From Pantoea rodasii (lineage in GTDB: Bacteria > Pseudomonadota > Gammaproteobacteria > Enterobacterales > Enterobacteriaceae), in assembly GCF_002095465.1 (NCBI RefSeq), contig NZ_MLFP01000086.1:372001-436000 (forward strand): 64,000 nt of DNA, written 5' to 3'. The number at the start of each line of letters is the position of its first letter. The stretch's first letter is position 1. Position numbers and translations under genes: made by a program. Shown in pieces: positions 9,036-17,907 of the stretch. A model generated the notes under the pieces. That model was not told where the DNA came from. It was given only the letters and a program-made list of their open reading frames with translations, and did no database searches.

Positions 9036-10520
9036 ATGAGTGTAAGCACACCGATGTTGGTGACCTTTGTAATTTATATCCTGGGAATGGTGCTCATTGG
9101 TTTTATCGCCTACCGTTCAACCAAAAACTTCGACGACTACATACTGGGCGGACGCAGCTTAGGCAGCGTGGTAACCGCGCTGTCAGCGGGCGCATCCGAT
9201 ATGAGTGGCTGGCTGCTGATGGGCTTGCCCGGCGCCATCTTCCTTTCCGGCATTTCTGAAAGCTGGATTGCCATCGGCCTGACCATTGGTGCTTGGCTGA
9301 ACTGGAAAATTGTCGCGGGTCGTCTGCGCGTGCAGACGGAACATCACGATAATGCCTTAACCCTGCCGGATTTCTTCTCCAGCCGTTTCGAAGATAAAAG
9401 CAAGCTGCTGCGTGTCATCTCCGCCGTGGTAATCCTGATCTTCTTCACCATCTATTGCGCATCTGGCGTGGTGGCCGGCGCACGTCTGTTTGAAAGCACC
9501 TTCGGGATGGATTATCAGACCGCACTGTGGGCCGGTGCTGCTGCCACTATTCTCTATACGCTGGTGGGCGGTTTCCTCGCCGTAAGCTGGACCGATACCG
9601 TACAAGCCAGCCTGATGATCTTCGCGCTGATTCTGACGCCGGTATTTGTGATTATCGCGGTAGGCGGTCTGGATGATTCTCTGGCGGTGATTGAAGCCAA
9701 AAGCCTCGAAAACCTCGATATGCTGAAAGGACTGAACTTTGTCGCGGTAATCTCGCTGCTCGGTTGGGGTCTGGGATACTTTGGGCAACCGCATATCCTG
9801 GCGCGCTTCATGGCAGCCGATTCACACCGTTCGATCCGTGCGGCACGCCGTATCGGCATGACCTGGATGATCCTGTGCCTGGCCGGCGCCGTGGCGGTCG
9901 GCTTCTTCGGTATCGCCTACTTCCAGAACCATCCTGAACAAGCGGCAGGCGTGAGCCAAAACGGCGAGCGCGTATTCATTGAACTGGCGCGTATCCTGTT
10001 TAACCCATGGATTGCCGGCATCTTGCTGTCAGCGATTCTGGCGGCGGTCATGTCCACCCTGAGCTGCCAGCTACTGGTGTGCTCAAGTGCCCTGACAGAA
10101 GATCTCTATAAAGGCTTCCTGCGTAAAAATGCTAGCCAGAAAGAGCTGGTGTGGGTAGGGCGTTTAATGGTGCTGTTGATTGCGTTGATTGCTATCGCGC
10201 TGGCGTCTAACCCGGAAAACCGCGTGCTCGGCTTGGTGAGCTATGCATGGGCTGGCTTTGGTGCAGCCTTTGGTCCAGTGGTGCTGTTCGGTGTGTGCTG
10301 GAAGCGCATGACACGCAACGGCGCGCTGGCCGGTATGGTGATTGGTGCCATGACGGTGCTGCTGTGGAAACAGTACGGTTACACCGAACTGTATGAAATC
10401 ATTCCTGGCTTCATCTTCTCCAGCATCGCAATTGTGGTGTTTAGCCTGACGGGTAAAGGCCCATCAGAAGAAGCGCAAGCGCGTTTCGAAGCTGCAGAAG
10501 CAGAATTCAACACCAAGTAA
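9036..10520 (+). CDS. putP: Sodium/proline symporter PutP
   Basis: PutP imports proline with Na+ (sodium:solute symporter family, LeuT fold). The 494-residue sequence follows E. coli PutP closely from the first helix (STPMLVTFVIYILGMVLIGF) onward. The sodium-site region (LSAGASDMSGWLLMGLPGA), the VSWTDTVQASLMIFALI helix and the LGYFGQPHILARFMAA loop are all present. About 13 membrane segments are expected. The ATG follows GGAGAGAGT. The gene is divergent from putA across the PutA operator cluster and ends at a strong terminator. Confidence 0.96.
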   Translation: MSVSTPMLVTFVIYILGMVLIGFIAYRSTKNFDDYILGGRSLGSVVTALSAGASDMSGWLLMGLPGAIFLSGISESWIAIGLTIGAWLNWKIVAGRLRVQTEHHDNALTLPDFFSSRFEDKSKLLRVISAVVILIFFTIYCASGVVAGARLFESTFGMDYQTALWAGAAATILYTLVGGFLAVSWTDTVQASLMIFALILTPVFVIIAVGGLDDSLAVIEAKSLENLDMLKGLNFVAVISLLGWGLGYFGQPHILARFMAADSHRSIRAARRIGMTWMILCLAGAVAVGFFGIAYFQNHPEQAAGVSQNGERVFIELARILFNPWIAGILLSAILAAVMSTLSCQLLVCSSALTEDLYKGFLRKNASQKELVWVGRLMVLLIALIAIALASNPENRVLGLVSYAWAGFGAAFGPVVLFGVCWKRMTRNGALAGMVIGAMTVLLWKQYGYTELYEIIPGFIFSSIAIVVFSLTGKGPSEEAQARFEAAEAEFNTK

Positions 10521-10538
10521 TTTGTCTCTGATACATCA

Positions 10539-10566
10539 AGCCCGCCCGCAAACGGCGGGCTTTTTT
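10539..10566 (+). terminator. putP terminator
   Basis: The 8-bp GC-rich stem 10539-10546 with 10554-10561 has a 7-nt loop and is followed by a run of six T. Confidence 0.92.
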
Positions 10567-10599
10567 ATTAGGTTTTATGCACGATTGCCAATAGATGTT

Positions 10600-10840
10600 C
10601 AAAGCAATGAGATAGTTAAGGGCCCAGTAAAGGCCATCCCGAATATCACAGCGTCAGAAATGGTGTCCGCAACGGGGTATAATTTTAAGTTCAATCGACC
10701 ATGCTTCAACGAAGTTCGCCAAAGCAATGACACAGCTAAACGTCCAATAAAGGCCATGCCGAAGAGCGAAGCGTCCGCGCCATGGACGGCGCGGCCGATT
10801 TGCAGGGATGCGTGATTTCTTCGCGATCGGGATGGCCTTT
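10600..10840. repeat. Mosaic intergenic repeat (direct and inverted copies of a GGCCAT motif)
   Basis: Two imperfect direct copies of about 45 bases lie at 10600-10644 and 10720-10764; both begin CAAAGCAATGA and end AAAGGCCATSCCGAA-like. A third copy of the end motif lies inverted at 10827-10840. Between the second and third copies is a GC-rich hairpin (10775-10781 with 10788-10794). No coding frame is credible here. It looks like a non-coding interspersed repeat, but copies elsewhere in the genome cannot be seen from this window. Confidence 0.6.
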
Positions 10841-10850
10841 AGTGGGCAGA

Positions 10851-10938
10851 GCACCGAACGTGCAGCGGAAACCCGGCACTGAACCTGCAGCGATATCCCC
10901 GCACTGAGCTTGCAGCGACACACCAGCACTGAACATTT
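10851..10938. repeat. 25-bp tandem repeat, about 3.5 units
   Basis: Units at 10851-10875, 10876-10900 and 10901-10925 each start GCAC(C/T)GA and contain TGCAGCG. A partial unit follows at 10926-10938. Units are contiguous with no spacers, so this is not a CRISPR. It lies between the mosaic repeat and the efe Fur box. Confidence 0.75.
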
Positions 10939-11037
10939 ATCTGATCGCTGAAATCCCCATCACCCACTTTCACAGAATCTGTCTCCCACGCCGCAAATGA
11001 GAAATAATTTCATTCAGTGACTTGAATTTTGCCTCAC

Positions 11038-11056
11038 GATAATGATAATCGATATC
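11038..11056 (+). promoter_or_regulatory. Fur box upstream of efeUOB
   Basis: The 19 bases GATAATGATAATCGATATC match the Fur consensus in nearly every position. They lie about 60 bases upstream of the efeU start, placing the operon under iron repression, as is known for efeUOB in E. coli. Confidence 0.85.
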
Positions 11057-11116
11057 GTTCGCACTTTACGTTTTTTTACCTAAGGTTTACCCTCCTTAAC
11101 ATTCAAGAGGTTGGTG

Positions 11117-11950
11117 ATGTTCGTACCGTTTCTCATTATGCTGCGTGAAGGTCTTGAAGCAGCACTCATCGTCAGCCTGATTGCCAGCTACCTGAAACGC
11201 ACCCAGCGCACGCAGTGGTTCCCTGCGATGTGGATTGGTGTATTCATAGCCGCTGCGCTCTGCCTGGCGCTGGGCATCTTCATCAACGAAACCACCGGCG
11301 AATTCCCGCAAAAACAGCAAGAACTGTTTGAAGGCATCGTGGCGGTAGTGGCCGTGGTCATCCTCACCTCAATGGTATTCTGGATGCGCAAAGTCTCGCG
11401 CAACATCAAAGCCACACTGGAACGCTCAGTCGATCAGGCATTGCAGAAGCAGGGCGGCAGCGGCTTCCCGCTGGTGCTGATGGTGTTTCTGGCGGTGGCG
11501 CGTGAAGGGCTGGAATCGGTGTTCTTCCTGCTGGCTGCCTTCACCCAGGATGTCGGCTATGGCCCACCCATTGGTGCGGTGCTCGGCTTACTGACGGCGA
11601 TCGTGCTTGGCATGCTGCTCTATTACGGTGGCATCCGCCTCAACCTGGCGCACTTCTTCCGCTGGACCAGCTTGTTCATTCTCTTCGTTGCCGCAGGCCT
11701 CGCGGCCGGTGCTATCCGTGCTTTCCATGAAGCCGGATTGTGGAATCACTTCCAGGACGTCGCGTTCGATCTCAGCAACACGCTCTCCACCCATTCGGTG
11801 TTTGGCACCTTGCTGGAAGGCATTCTGGGCTATCAGGAATCTCCAAGCGTTAGTGAAGTGGCGGTTTGGCTGATCTACCTGATCCCGGCACTGCTGCTGT
11901 TCTTCTTGCCGGCACGCCCCACGGCCAGTGCCGCACGCTCCACACGCTGA
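11117..11950 (+). CDS. efeU: Ferrous iron permease EfeU
   Basis: EfeU is the inner-membrane iron channel of the EfeUOB system, related to yeast Ftr1. Two iron-binding REGLE motifs are present, MLREGLEAALIV at the N-terminus and AREGLESVFFL mid-protein, each within a membrane helix. About seven membrane segments are expected. The ATG at 11117 gives the E. coli-like start MFVPFLIMLREG and has AGAGG six bases upstream, so it is preferred over in-frame TTG and GTG codons at 11111 and 11114. The product is 277 residues. The Fur box lies upstream and efeO 54 bases downstream. Confidence 0.95.
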   Translation: MFVPFLIMLREGLEAALIVSLIASYLKRTQRTQWFPAMWIGVFIAAALCLALGIFINETTGEFPQKQQELFEGIVAVVAVVILTSMVFWMRKVSRNIKATLERSVDQALQKQGGSGFPLVLMVFLAVAREGLESVFFLLAAFTQDVGYGPPIGAVLGLLTAIVLGMLLYYGGIRLNLAHFFRWTSLFILFVAAGLAAGAIRAFHEAGLWNHFQDVAFDLSNTLSTHSVFGTLLEGILGYQESPSVSEVAVWLIYLIPALLLFFLPARPTASAARSTR

Positions 11951-12004
11951 AATTAAATCAGGCGCGATTGCGCGCCTGTTCTTCCATGTAACAGGGATAT
12001 CACT

Positions 12005-13119
12005 ATGACGATTCGCTTCCGCCGCAAGGCGCTGTTGGTTTCAATGCTGGCCCTCTCCGGTGCCGCTTCTGCTGCATCCATCCCTCAGGTAACGGTTACC
12101 GTCACCGACAAGCAGTGCGAACCGATGTCACTCAATGTGCAGGCGGGAAAAACCCAGTTCATCATCAAAAACAACAGCCAGAAAGCGCTGGAGTGGGAAA
12201 TCCTGAAAGGGGTGATGGTGGTGGAAGAGCGTGAAAACATCGCGCCGGGCTTCACGCAGAAACTCACCGCGAACCTCGAAGCGGGCGAATATGACATGAC
12301 CTGCGGCCTGCTGACCAATCCAAAAGGCAAACTGGTGGTAACCGGTGAATCGAAAGCCGCGAAAGGCAAAGTTGACTTGCTGCAGCTGGCTGGCCCGATC
12401 ACCGACTACAAAGCCTATGTGATGAGCGAAGTCAAAGAGCTGGTCGCGGGTACCCAAGCCTTCACTGATGCGGTGAAAGCGGGCGATATCGAAAAAGCCA
12501 AAGCACTGTTCGCGCCAACGCGTGCACACTACGAGCGTATCGAACCGATTGCTGAACTGTTCTCCGATCTGGATGGCAGCATCGATGCCCGTGAAGATGA
12601 CTTCGAGAAGAAAGCTGAAGATCCGAAATTCACCGGCTTCCACCGTATTGAGAAAATCCTGTGGGCGGATAAAACCACCAAAGGCGCGGAAGAGTTTGCT
12701 ACCAAGCTGAACCAGGATGTGCTGGATCTGCAAACCCGCATCAGCGAGCTGGCGTTCCCACCGGCGAAAGTGGTTGGCGGCGCGGCGGGTCTGATTGAAG
12801 AAGTGGCCTCGAGCAAAATCTCGGGCGAAGAAGACCGTTACAGCCGTACCGATCTGTCTGACTTCCAGGCAAACATCGATGGCGCGCAGAAAATCGTTGA
12901 TTTGCTGCGTCCTCAGCTGCAAAAAGCCAATCCACAGCTGCTGGCGAAAGTGGATGCCAACTTCAAAAAGTGGACGGCATCCTCAGCAAATACCGCACTA
13001 AAGATGGTTTTGAATCTTACGAGAAGCTGACCACCGCTGACCGTAATGCGCTGAAAGGACCGATCACCACACTGGCGGAAGATCTCTCCCTGCTGCGCGG
13101 AACCTTAGGTCTCGACTAA
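12005..13119 (+). CDS. efeO: Periplasmic iron-uptake protein EfeO (single-base frameshift near the 3' end)
   Basis: EfeO is the periplasmic partner of EfeU and EfeB. A signal peptide (cleavage after SGAASAA or so) precedes a cupredoxin-like domain (about 30-115). The imelysin/M75-type domain that follows carries the GFHRIE metal-site motif. The frame breaks in the A run at about 12966-12970. One added A turns FKKWTASS into FKKVDGILSKYRTKDGFESY and continues to RGTLGLD and TAA at 13117-13119. The repaired length is 371 residues, close to the E. coli 375. The gene is followed after two bases by efeB. Confidence 0.9.
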
Positions 13120-13121
13120 TC

Positions 13122-14402
13122 ATGAGCCATAAAAATGACGCGGCGCAGCCGTCGCGTCGTCGTTTATTGCAGGGATTAGGCATGTTGGGCGGCGCGGCCG
13201 CCCTTAGCGGTGGCTGCCCGTTTCACACGGCAGCCGCGGCTGACAGCTTCTCTCCCGGCACGGTTGCACCCGATGCGCGCCAACAGGCGCAACCCTTCTA
13301 CGGCTCGCATCAGGCCGGTATCATCACCCCGCAACAAGCCTCAATGATGCTGGTGGCTTTTGATGTGTTAGCCAGCGATAAAAGCGATCTCGAGCGCTTG
13401 TTCCGTTTACTGACTCAACGCTTCGCCTTTTTGACCAAAGGCGGTGCCGCGCCGACGGTGCCTAATCCGCAATTGCCACCGATGGATTCTGGCATTCTGG
13501 GCGCGGATATCGCACCGGATAATCTCACCATGACGCTGTCAGTCGGCACCTCGCTGTTTGATGAGCGCTATGGATTAAGCGCACATAAACCGTCACAGCT
13601 GCAAAGCATGACGCGCTTCCCGAATGATTCACTGGACGCTGAGCAGTGTCATGGCGATCTGTTGCTGCAAATTTGTGCCAACACCCAGGACACGGTGATC
13701 CACGCGCTGCGGGACATCATAAAGTACACGCCTGACCTGCTGGCCGTACGCTGGCGCCGCGATGGCTTTATTGCCGACCACGCCGCACGCAGTAAAGGAC
13801 AGGAAACGCCGATCAATCTCCTGGGCTTTAAAGACGGCACCGCCAATCCTGATACCCATAATGCTGCGCTGATGGATCAGCTGCTGTGGGTTACTGCAAA
13901 TCAGCGAGAACCCGCGTGGACGCAGGGCGGCAGTTATCAGGCGGTGCGCATCATTCGTTTCCACGTGGAAATGTGGGATCGCACCCCGCTGGGTGAGCAG
14001 CAAACCATTTTTGGTCGCGAAAAGCTTTCCGGTGCGCCGTTGGGCATGAAAGAAGAACACGACGTACCGGATTACGCGAAAGATCCGGATGGTGATGTCA
14101 TCGCGCTGGATGCGCACATTCGCCTTGCCAACCCCCGTACGGCAGAAACCGACAGCAGCTTGATGCTGCGCCGGGGTTATAGCTACTCTTCGGGTATTAC
14201 CGGGGCCGGGCAGTTGGACATGGGATTATTGTTCGTCTGTTATCAGCATGATTTAGCCAAAGGTTTTATCACGGTGCAGAAACGTCTGAATGGCGAAGCG
14301 CTGGAAGAATATATTCGCCCAATAGGCGGCGGTTACTTTTTCGTTTTGCCGGGCGTTCCCAACGAAAAACATTACCTTGGCCAGCCTTTACTGCAGGCCT
14401 GA
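13122..14402 (+). CDS. efeB: Deferrochelatase/peroxidase EfeB (DyP type)
   Basis: EfeB is a Tat-exported haem peroxidase. It is known to work with EfeUO in iron uptake and has been reported to release iron from haem. The N-terminus has the twin-arginine signal (SRRRLLQGLGMLGGAA). The DyP fold shows the distal motif GFKDGTANP and the proximal histidine region IRFHVEMWDRTPLGEQ. The length, 426 residues, is normal. It is the last gene of the Fur-box-preceded operon and ends at a strong terminator. Confidence 0.95.
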   Translation: MSHKNDAAQPSRRRLLQGLGMLGGAAALSGGCPFHTAAAADSFSPGTVAPDARQQAQPFYGSHQAGIITPQQASMMLVAFDVLASDKSDLERLFRLLTQRFAFLTKGGAAPTVPNPQLPPMDSGILGADIAPDNLTMTLSVGTSLFDERYGLSAHKPSQLQSMTRFPNDSLDAEQCHGDLLLQICANTQDTVIHALRDIIKYTPDLLAVRWRRDGFIADHAARSKGQETPINLLGFKDGTANPDTHNAALMDQLLWVTANQREPAWTQGGSYQAVRIIRFHVEMWDRTPLGEQQTIFGREKLSGAPLGMKEEHDVPDYAKDPDGDVIALDAHIRLANPRTAETDSSLMLRRGYSYSSGITGAGQLDMGLLFVCYQHDLAKGFITVQKRLNGEALEEYIRPIGGGYFFVLPGVPNEKHYLGQPLLQA

Positions 14403-14416
14403 TTAATAAATGTACA

Positions 14417-14454
14417 GCGCCTGCACCTCCTCTGGGGTGCGCAGGCGTTTTTTT
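14417..14454 (+). terminator. efeUOB terminator
   Basis: A GC-rich stem pairs 14418-14424 with 14441-14447 and adds inner ACC/GGT pairs across a small bulge. A run of seven T follows. Confidence 0.88.
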
Positions 14455-14976
14455 GGTCAGCAGTAAACTTTCCTCCGGCTGCAGCCGTATCCGAATGTTC
14501 TGAAAAACTTCGGCACTGGGCAAATAATCCATCTTATTGAAAAGTATTGTTAATTTAATTTAAGACTAAAATTCTCATGCTTCGCTTAACACTTTTTCTT
14601 TGGCGCGAAGTAAAAATACTGTTGCAAAGCACGGTTAATTTGATGCACTTTACTCATAAGCGTTGTCAGTTGTGTGGCTAAGTCCACTGGAGTTCGCGCA
14701 TGACCCGGTCCTTCTACGGACAGTTAAATACACTTCAGCTAGCGCAGCACTCTGCGGGGGATTCTTTCCCTCTAAAGTATCCTCGTCACTTTTCAATTTT
14801 CGTTTCTGAACTATCGCCAATTCTTTACCGGTGCGCTACAGCGCTTCGTCGTTGTTGCACACCATTCTCAATGGCCAGACCCGGCTTACAAGGAAGCCAA
14901 ACAAACCTCTAAAGCGTTCAAGTCATCGCCGCGGGTGATCCGCCGCGATAAATGAAACCAACTGTAAGGTGCCACT
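14455..14976 (+). other. Long leader/promoter region of phoH
   Basis: About 520 bases lie between the efe terminator and phoH. The first part is AT-rich and promoter-like. An ORF at 14700-14912 has no recognisable product and no clear ribosome-binding site and is not accepted. E. coli phoH is PhoB-controlled, but no clear pair of CTGTCAT repeats is visible here. Confidence 0.4.
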
Positions 14977-15765
14977 ATGGGAAGACAGAAAGCAGTGATC
15001 AAAGCGCGTCGTGAAGCCAGAAGAGTCGTACGTAGTGATTCTCGCAGTCATCGTCAGCGCGAAGAAGAATCGGTCACTTCGCTGGTGCAGATGGGTGGGT
15101 TGGATTCAATTGGCATGGCGCGTGATTCACGCGATCGCGGTCCGATTGAAGCCAGAAATGAAGCTCAAGCGCACTATCTTAATGCCATAGAAACGAAACA
15201 GCTGATATTCGCCACCGGTGAAGCCGGTTGCGGTAAAACCTGGATTAGCGCAGCCAAAGCGGCTGAGGCCCTGATCAATAAGGATATCGAAAGGATCATT
15301 GTGACGCGCCCGGTTCTGCAGGCGGATGAAGACCTCGGTTTCCTCCCCGGAGATATTTCCGAGAAATTCGCCCCGTATTTCCGACCGGTATACGACGTTC
15401 TGGTTAAACGTCTCGGCGCTTCCTTTATGCAGTACTGCCTGCGGCCTGAAATTGCCAAGGTAGAGATTGCGCCCTTCGCATATATGCGCGGACGTACTTT
15501 TGAAAATGCGGTAGTGATCCTTGATGAGGCACAAAACGTCACTGCAGCACAGATGAAGATGTTCCTGACTCGCTTAGGCGAAAACGTGACGGTTATCGTC
15601 AACGGCGACATTACCCAGTGTGACTTGCCGTCCCATGCCAAATCAGGTCTTGCCGATGCGCTGGCGCGCTTCGAAGAGGACGAAATGATCGGCGTTGTGC
15701 GTTTCGGCAAAGAAGACTGCGTCCGCTCGGCCCTGTGCCAGCGCACGCTGCATGCTTACGGTTAA
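14977..15765 (+). CDS. phoH: PhoH, phosphate-starvation-inducible ATPase
   Basis: PhoH is a cytoplasmic ATP-binding protein of the PhoH family, related to the helicase part of PhoH-like RNA enzymes; its exact role is unsettled. The sequence closely follows E. coli PhoH from MGRQKAVIKARREA to the end. Walker A is ATGEAGCGKTW (near residue 80) and Walker B is VVILDEAQN (near 178). The start follows AAGGTGCCACT. Its place directly after efeUOB is the E. coli order. At 262 residues it has the same length class as the orthologue. Confidence 0.94.
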   Translation: MGRQKAVIKARREARRVVRSDSRSHRQREEESVTSLVQMGGLDSIGMARDSRDRGPIEARNEAQAHYLNAIETKQLIFATGEAGCGKTWISAAKAAEALINKDIERIIVTRPVLQADEDLGFLPGDISEKFAPYFRPVYDVLVKRLGASFMQYCLRPEIAKVEIAPFAYMRGRTFENAVVILDEAQNVTAAQMKMFLTRLGENVTVIVNGDITQCDLPSHAKSGLADALARFEEDEMIGVVRFGKEDCVRSALCQRTLHAYG

Positions 15766-15801
15766 CCCATTGAGAAGTAGATTGAGAGTGTAGCGAAGCA
15801 A

Positions 15802-15826
15802 AACCCGGCGCAAGCCGGGTTTTTTT
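15802..15826 (+). terminator. phoH terminator
   Basis: The 8-bp stem 15802-15809 with 15814-15821 has a GCAA loop and is followed by T residues to 15826. Confidence 0.92.
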
Positions 15827-15834
15827 ATTGCCGC

Positions 15835-16713
15835 TTAGCCAGGTTCAATGGCGCGCATCAATAACTGCTGGTTAGGAAAATCAATCAGGACGCGATGATG
15901 TTGTAAGAAGTTGGTGCCTAATATTCCATCCGCCGTCATTTGTTCGACTTCATTATTTAACAGAACAACATCGATATTCACTTTTCCGCGCGTGGCATGC
16001 TTTAATGTTATATTTGTGGCCTGGCAATCTTCATCATCCAGTTCAGCCATCATCTCTCTACAGGGAAACACATTATCTATTCTCTTAAGATTTTCATTCC
16101 ATATCATTGAGAGTGTAGCACCGGTATCCAGCAGCATATTATAGGTTTCGTTGTGCTTTACTGCCTCGATAATGATGCCTTCCTCGGTTAACTTTAAAGG
16201 TAGCGTTAGCCATTGATGGCGATCGATATGTAAATCGTCCAGCCGATTGGCCACGGTAAAAAGGCTTTGCTGATAATCAATCATCAGTGCCTTCTGCCTG
16301 AACAGCCCCAAACCGATGACCATGCTTTCCGGGCGCTTACCGCCCGGTTGCAGCGCCAATCCCCATGAACTCAGGGAAACACCCTCAACATGTTCAAAGC
16401 TCATACCATTCACCGAGACATGGTGAAACTTGAAGTGATCATTCAGCAATACCTCGCCGGTAAGATCGGTGGTGCGCACTTTCTCCTTGAGGCGAATTAA
16501 CCACGGGACTTGCCGTATAAACTGTTGGTCAAAATGGAAAGCGAATGACGAACCGGTATCCAGCATAAATTGGCCTTGCTGGCCGTTAATACTCAGGGTG
16601 GCGATAGGAACTGCACTTTCATCCAACGTGAAAGGGATTGCTATTACTGCTTCGGCTAAAGAAACGGTGCTTAGCGTGCAGAACAGAATCCCGGAGTAGA
16701 GTAATCCTTTCAT
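15835..16713 (-). CDS. Exported aspartyl-protease-like protein with two DTG motifs
   Basis: This 292-residue protein has a cleavable signal peptide (MKGLLYSGILFCTLSTVSLA) and should be periplasmic. It has two retropepsin-type active-site motifs in separate halves: FMLDTGSSFAFHF (near residue 53) and MLLDTGATLSMIW (near residue 190). A later ADGILGTNFL resembles the hydrophobic-Gly element of such enzymes. Many bacterial members have only one lobe and must dimerise; two lobes in one chain could form the active site alone. Cellular substrates are unknown. Base composition is more AT-rich than in neighbouring genes, which hints at transfer. It lies alone between phoH and the nitrilase gene. Confidence 0.65.
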   Translation of the reverse strand: MKGLLYSGILFCTLSTVSLAEAVIAIPFTLDESAVPIATLSINGQQGQFMLDTGSSFAFHFDQQFIRQVPWLIRLKEKVRTTDLTGEVLLNDHFKFHHVSVNGMSFEHVEGVSLSSWGLALQPGGKRPESMVIGLGLFRQKALMIDYQQSLFTVANRLDDLHIDRHQWLTLPLKLTEEGIIIEAVKHNETYNMLLDTGATLSMIWNENLKRIDNVFPCREMMAELDDEDCQATNITLKHATRGKVNIDVVLLNNEVEQMTADGILGTNFLQHHRVLIDFPNQQLLMRAIEPG

Positions 16714-16809
16714 TTATAATTTATCCTTTTTTAAATTTATTATTAATTCTCCGGCAGGGCTTAAAAACGCGAGGCAGAATGACATCGGATGCAGCGTTAT
16801 TTTTTATCT

Positions 16810-17811
16810 TTAAATGTCTTTGTCGTTATCGTGTGAGCCAAAGCAGGGTATTTCTTCTGAAAACCTCGCCGTGCGCGCATCGCGTTCATAACCCTGCGGT
16901 TCACACAGCAGGTGATAAAGTTCAGGCCGTCGGCCATGGATCCAGCGTCGACCCGTAGACATGGCCAGCAAGGCCAGATCCAAATCCGCGCTCACTAACG
17001 CATCCTGATAAGAGCCCGTTTCATTGATGATGCGTCCATAAGGATCGATCACCATCGCGTTACCGGTGCGGATCTCACCGTTATCCAGCCCGACACCATT
17101 ACTGAACAGAATAAACAGCCCGTTATCATGAGCACGCGAGGGCAGCCAGCGCATCAGCCACGCTCGGCCGCTGTCACTCGCCAGTGCTATCTCCAGCGCT
17201 GCTGGATCATCGTGTCGATTCTCCCACAGGCTCACCGGAATCGGTTTCATGCCAAACGGGCTGCGAGAATGAGTGCCGCCGGTTTGATGGGGAGCGATCA
17301 GAATATCCGCCCCCAATAGTGCGGTTACGCGCACGTTGTCAGTCAGGTTGTTGTCCCAGCAAATTAAAATGCCAACACGCACGCCCCATGGCGTATCAAA
17401 CATGGTGAAGGCATTCCCCTGGGCAATGGCCGGGTGCTCAAAGGCGTGGATTTTGCGATGCACATGGCGCTGTCCATCTGGCATGCACACCGCATAGGCA
17501 TTGTAGAGTTGTCCGTTGTCATGCTTTTCGATGTAGCCGGCACCAATCGCCATCTGATACTGCTCCGCCAGCGCGGCGATGCGCGCCAGAGAAGGGCTGT
17601 CATCGGTGCGTTCAGCCAGTGCTTCGATCTCTGCAATCGGAAGTTCCGGTACGTGCCAGTAACCGGTGATGCACATTTCAGGGAAGGCCAATATCTTGAT
17701 TTCTTCCTGTGCGGCCTGCGCGATAAAGCGCTCCATAACAGAAAGATTGTATGCTTTGTCGCTGGCGCGATGGCAAAACTGCACGGTGGCAACGCGAAGG
17801 CTGTGGTCCAT
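16810..17811 (-). CDS. Carbon-nitrogen hydrolase (nitrilase superfamily)
   Basis: This 333-residue cytoplasmic enzyme hydrolyses a C-N bond (nitrile, amide or carbamoyl); the substrate is not clear. The catalytic triad is visible: Glu45 in AFPEM, Lys120 in HRKIHAFE and Cys151 in GILICWDNN. The residues after the cysteine and the long PHQTGGTHSRSP loop differ from the E. coli omega-amidase and spermidine-pathway types, so no specific name is given. It is divergent from a LysR gene 96 bases away, which probably controls it. Confidence 0.8.
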   Translation of the reverse strand: MDHSLRVATVQFCHRASDKAYNLSVMERFIAQAAQEEIKILAFPEMCITGYWHVPELPIAEIEALAERTDDSPSLARIAALAEQYQMAIGAGYIEKHDNGQLYNAYAVCMPDGQRHVHRKIHAFEHPAIAQGNAFTMFDTPWGVRVGILICWDNNLTDNVRVTALLGADILIAPHQTGGTHSRSPFGMKPIPVSLWENRHDDPAALEIALASDSGRAWLMRWLPSRAHDNGLFILFSNGVGLDNGEIRTGNAMVIDPYGRIINETGSYQDALVSADLDLALLAMSTGRRWIHGRRPELYHLLCEPQGYERDARTARFSEEIPCFGSHDNDKDI

Positions 17812-17907
17812 TTTGGTTTTCTCGATGGGGGAGGTTGGACACTATTTCAGCAGAGAGCCATCAGCCGTGTATAATCACGATTTCTCCCACTTTGATAACG
17901 AAATGGA

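Noticed and set aside
10654..10936. Minus-strand ORFs across the putP-efeU gap
   Set aside because: They run over the repeat elements, encode repetitive low-complexity peptides and lack ribosome-binding sites.
10851..10938. CRISPR-like array
   Set aside because: The 25-base units are contiguous and diverged, with no spacers and no cas genes nearby.
14700..14912. 70-codon ORF upstream of phoH
   Set aside because: No recognisable domain, no clear ribosome-binding site and codon use unlike the neighbours. It is probably phoH leader sequence.
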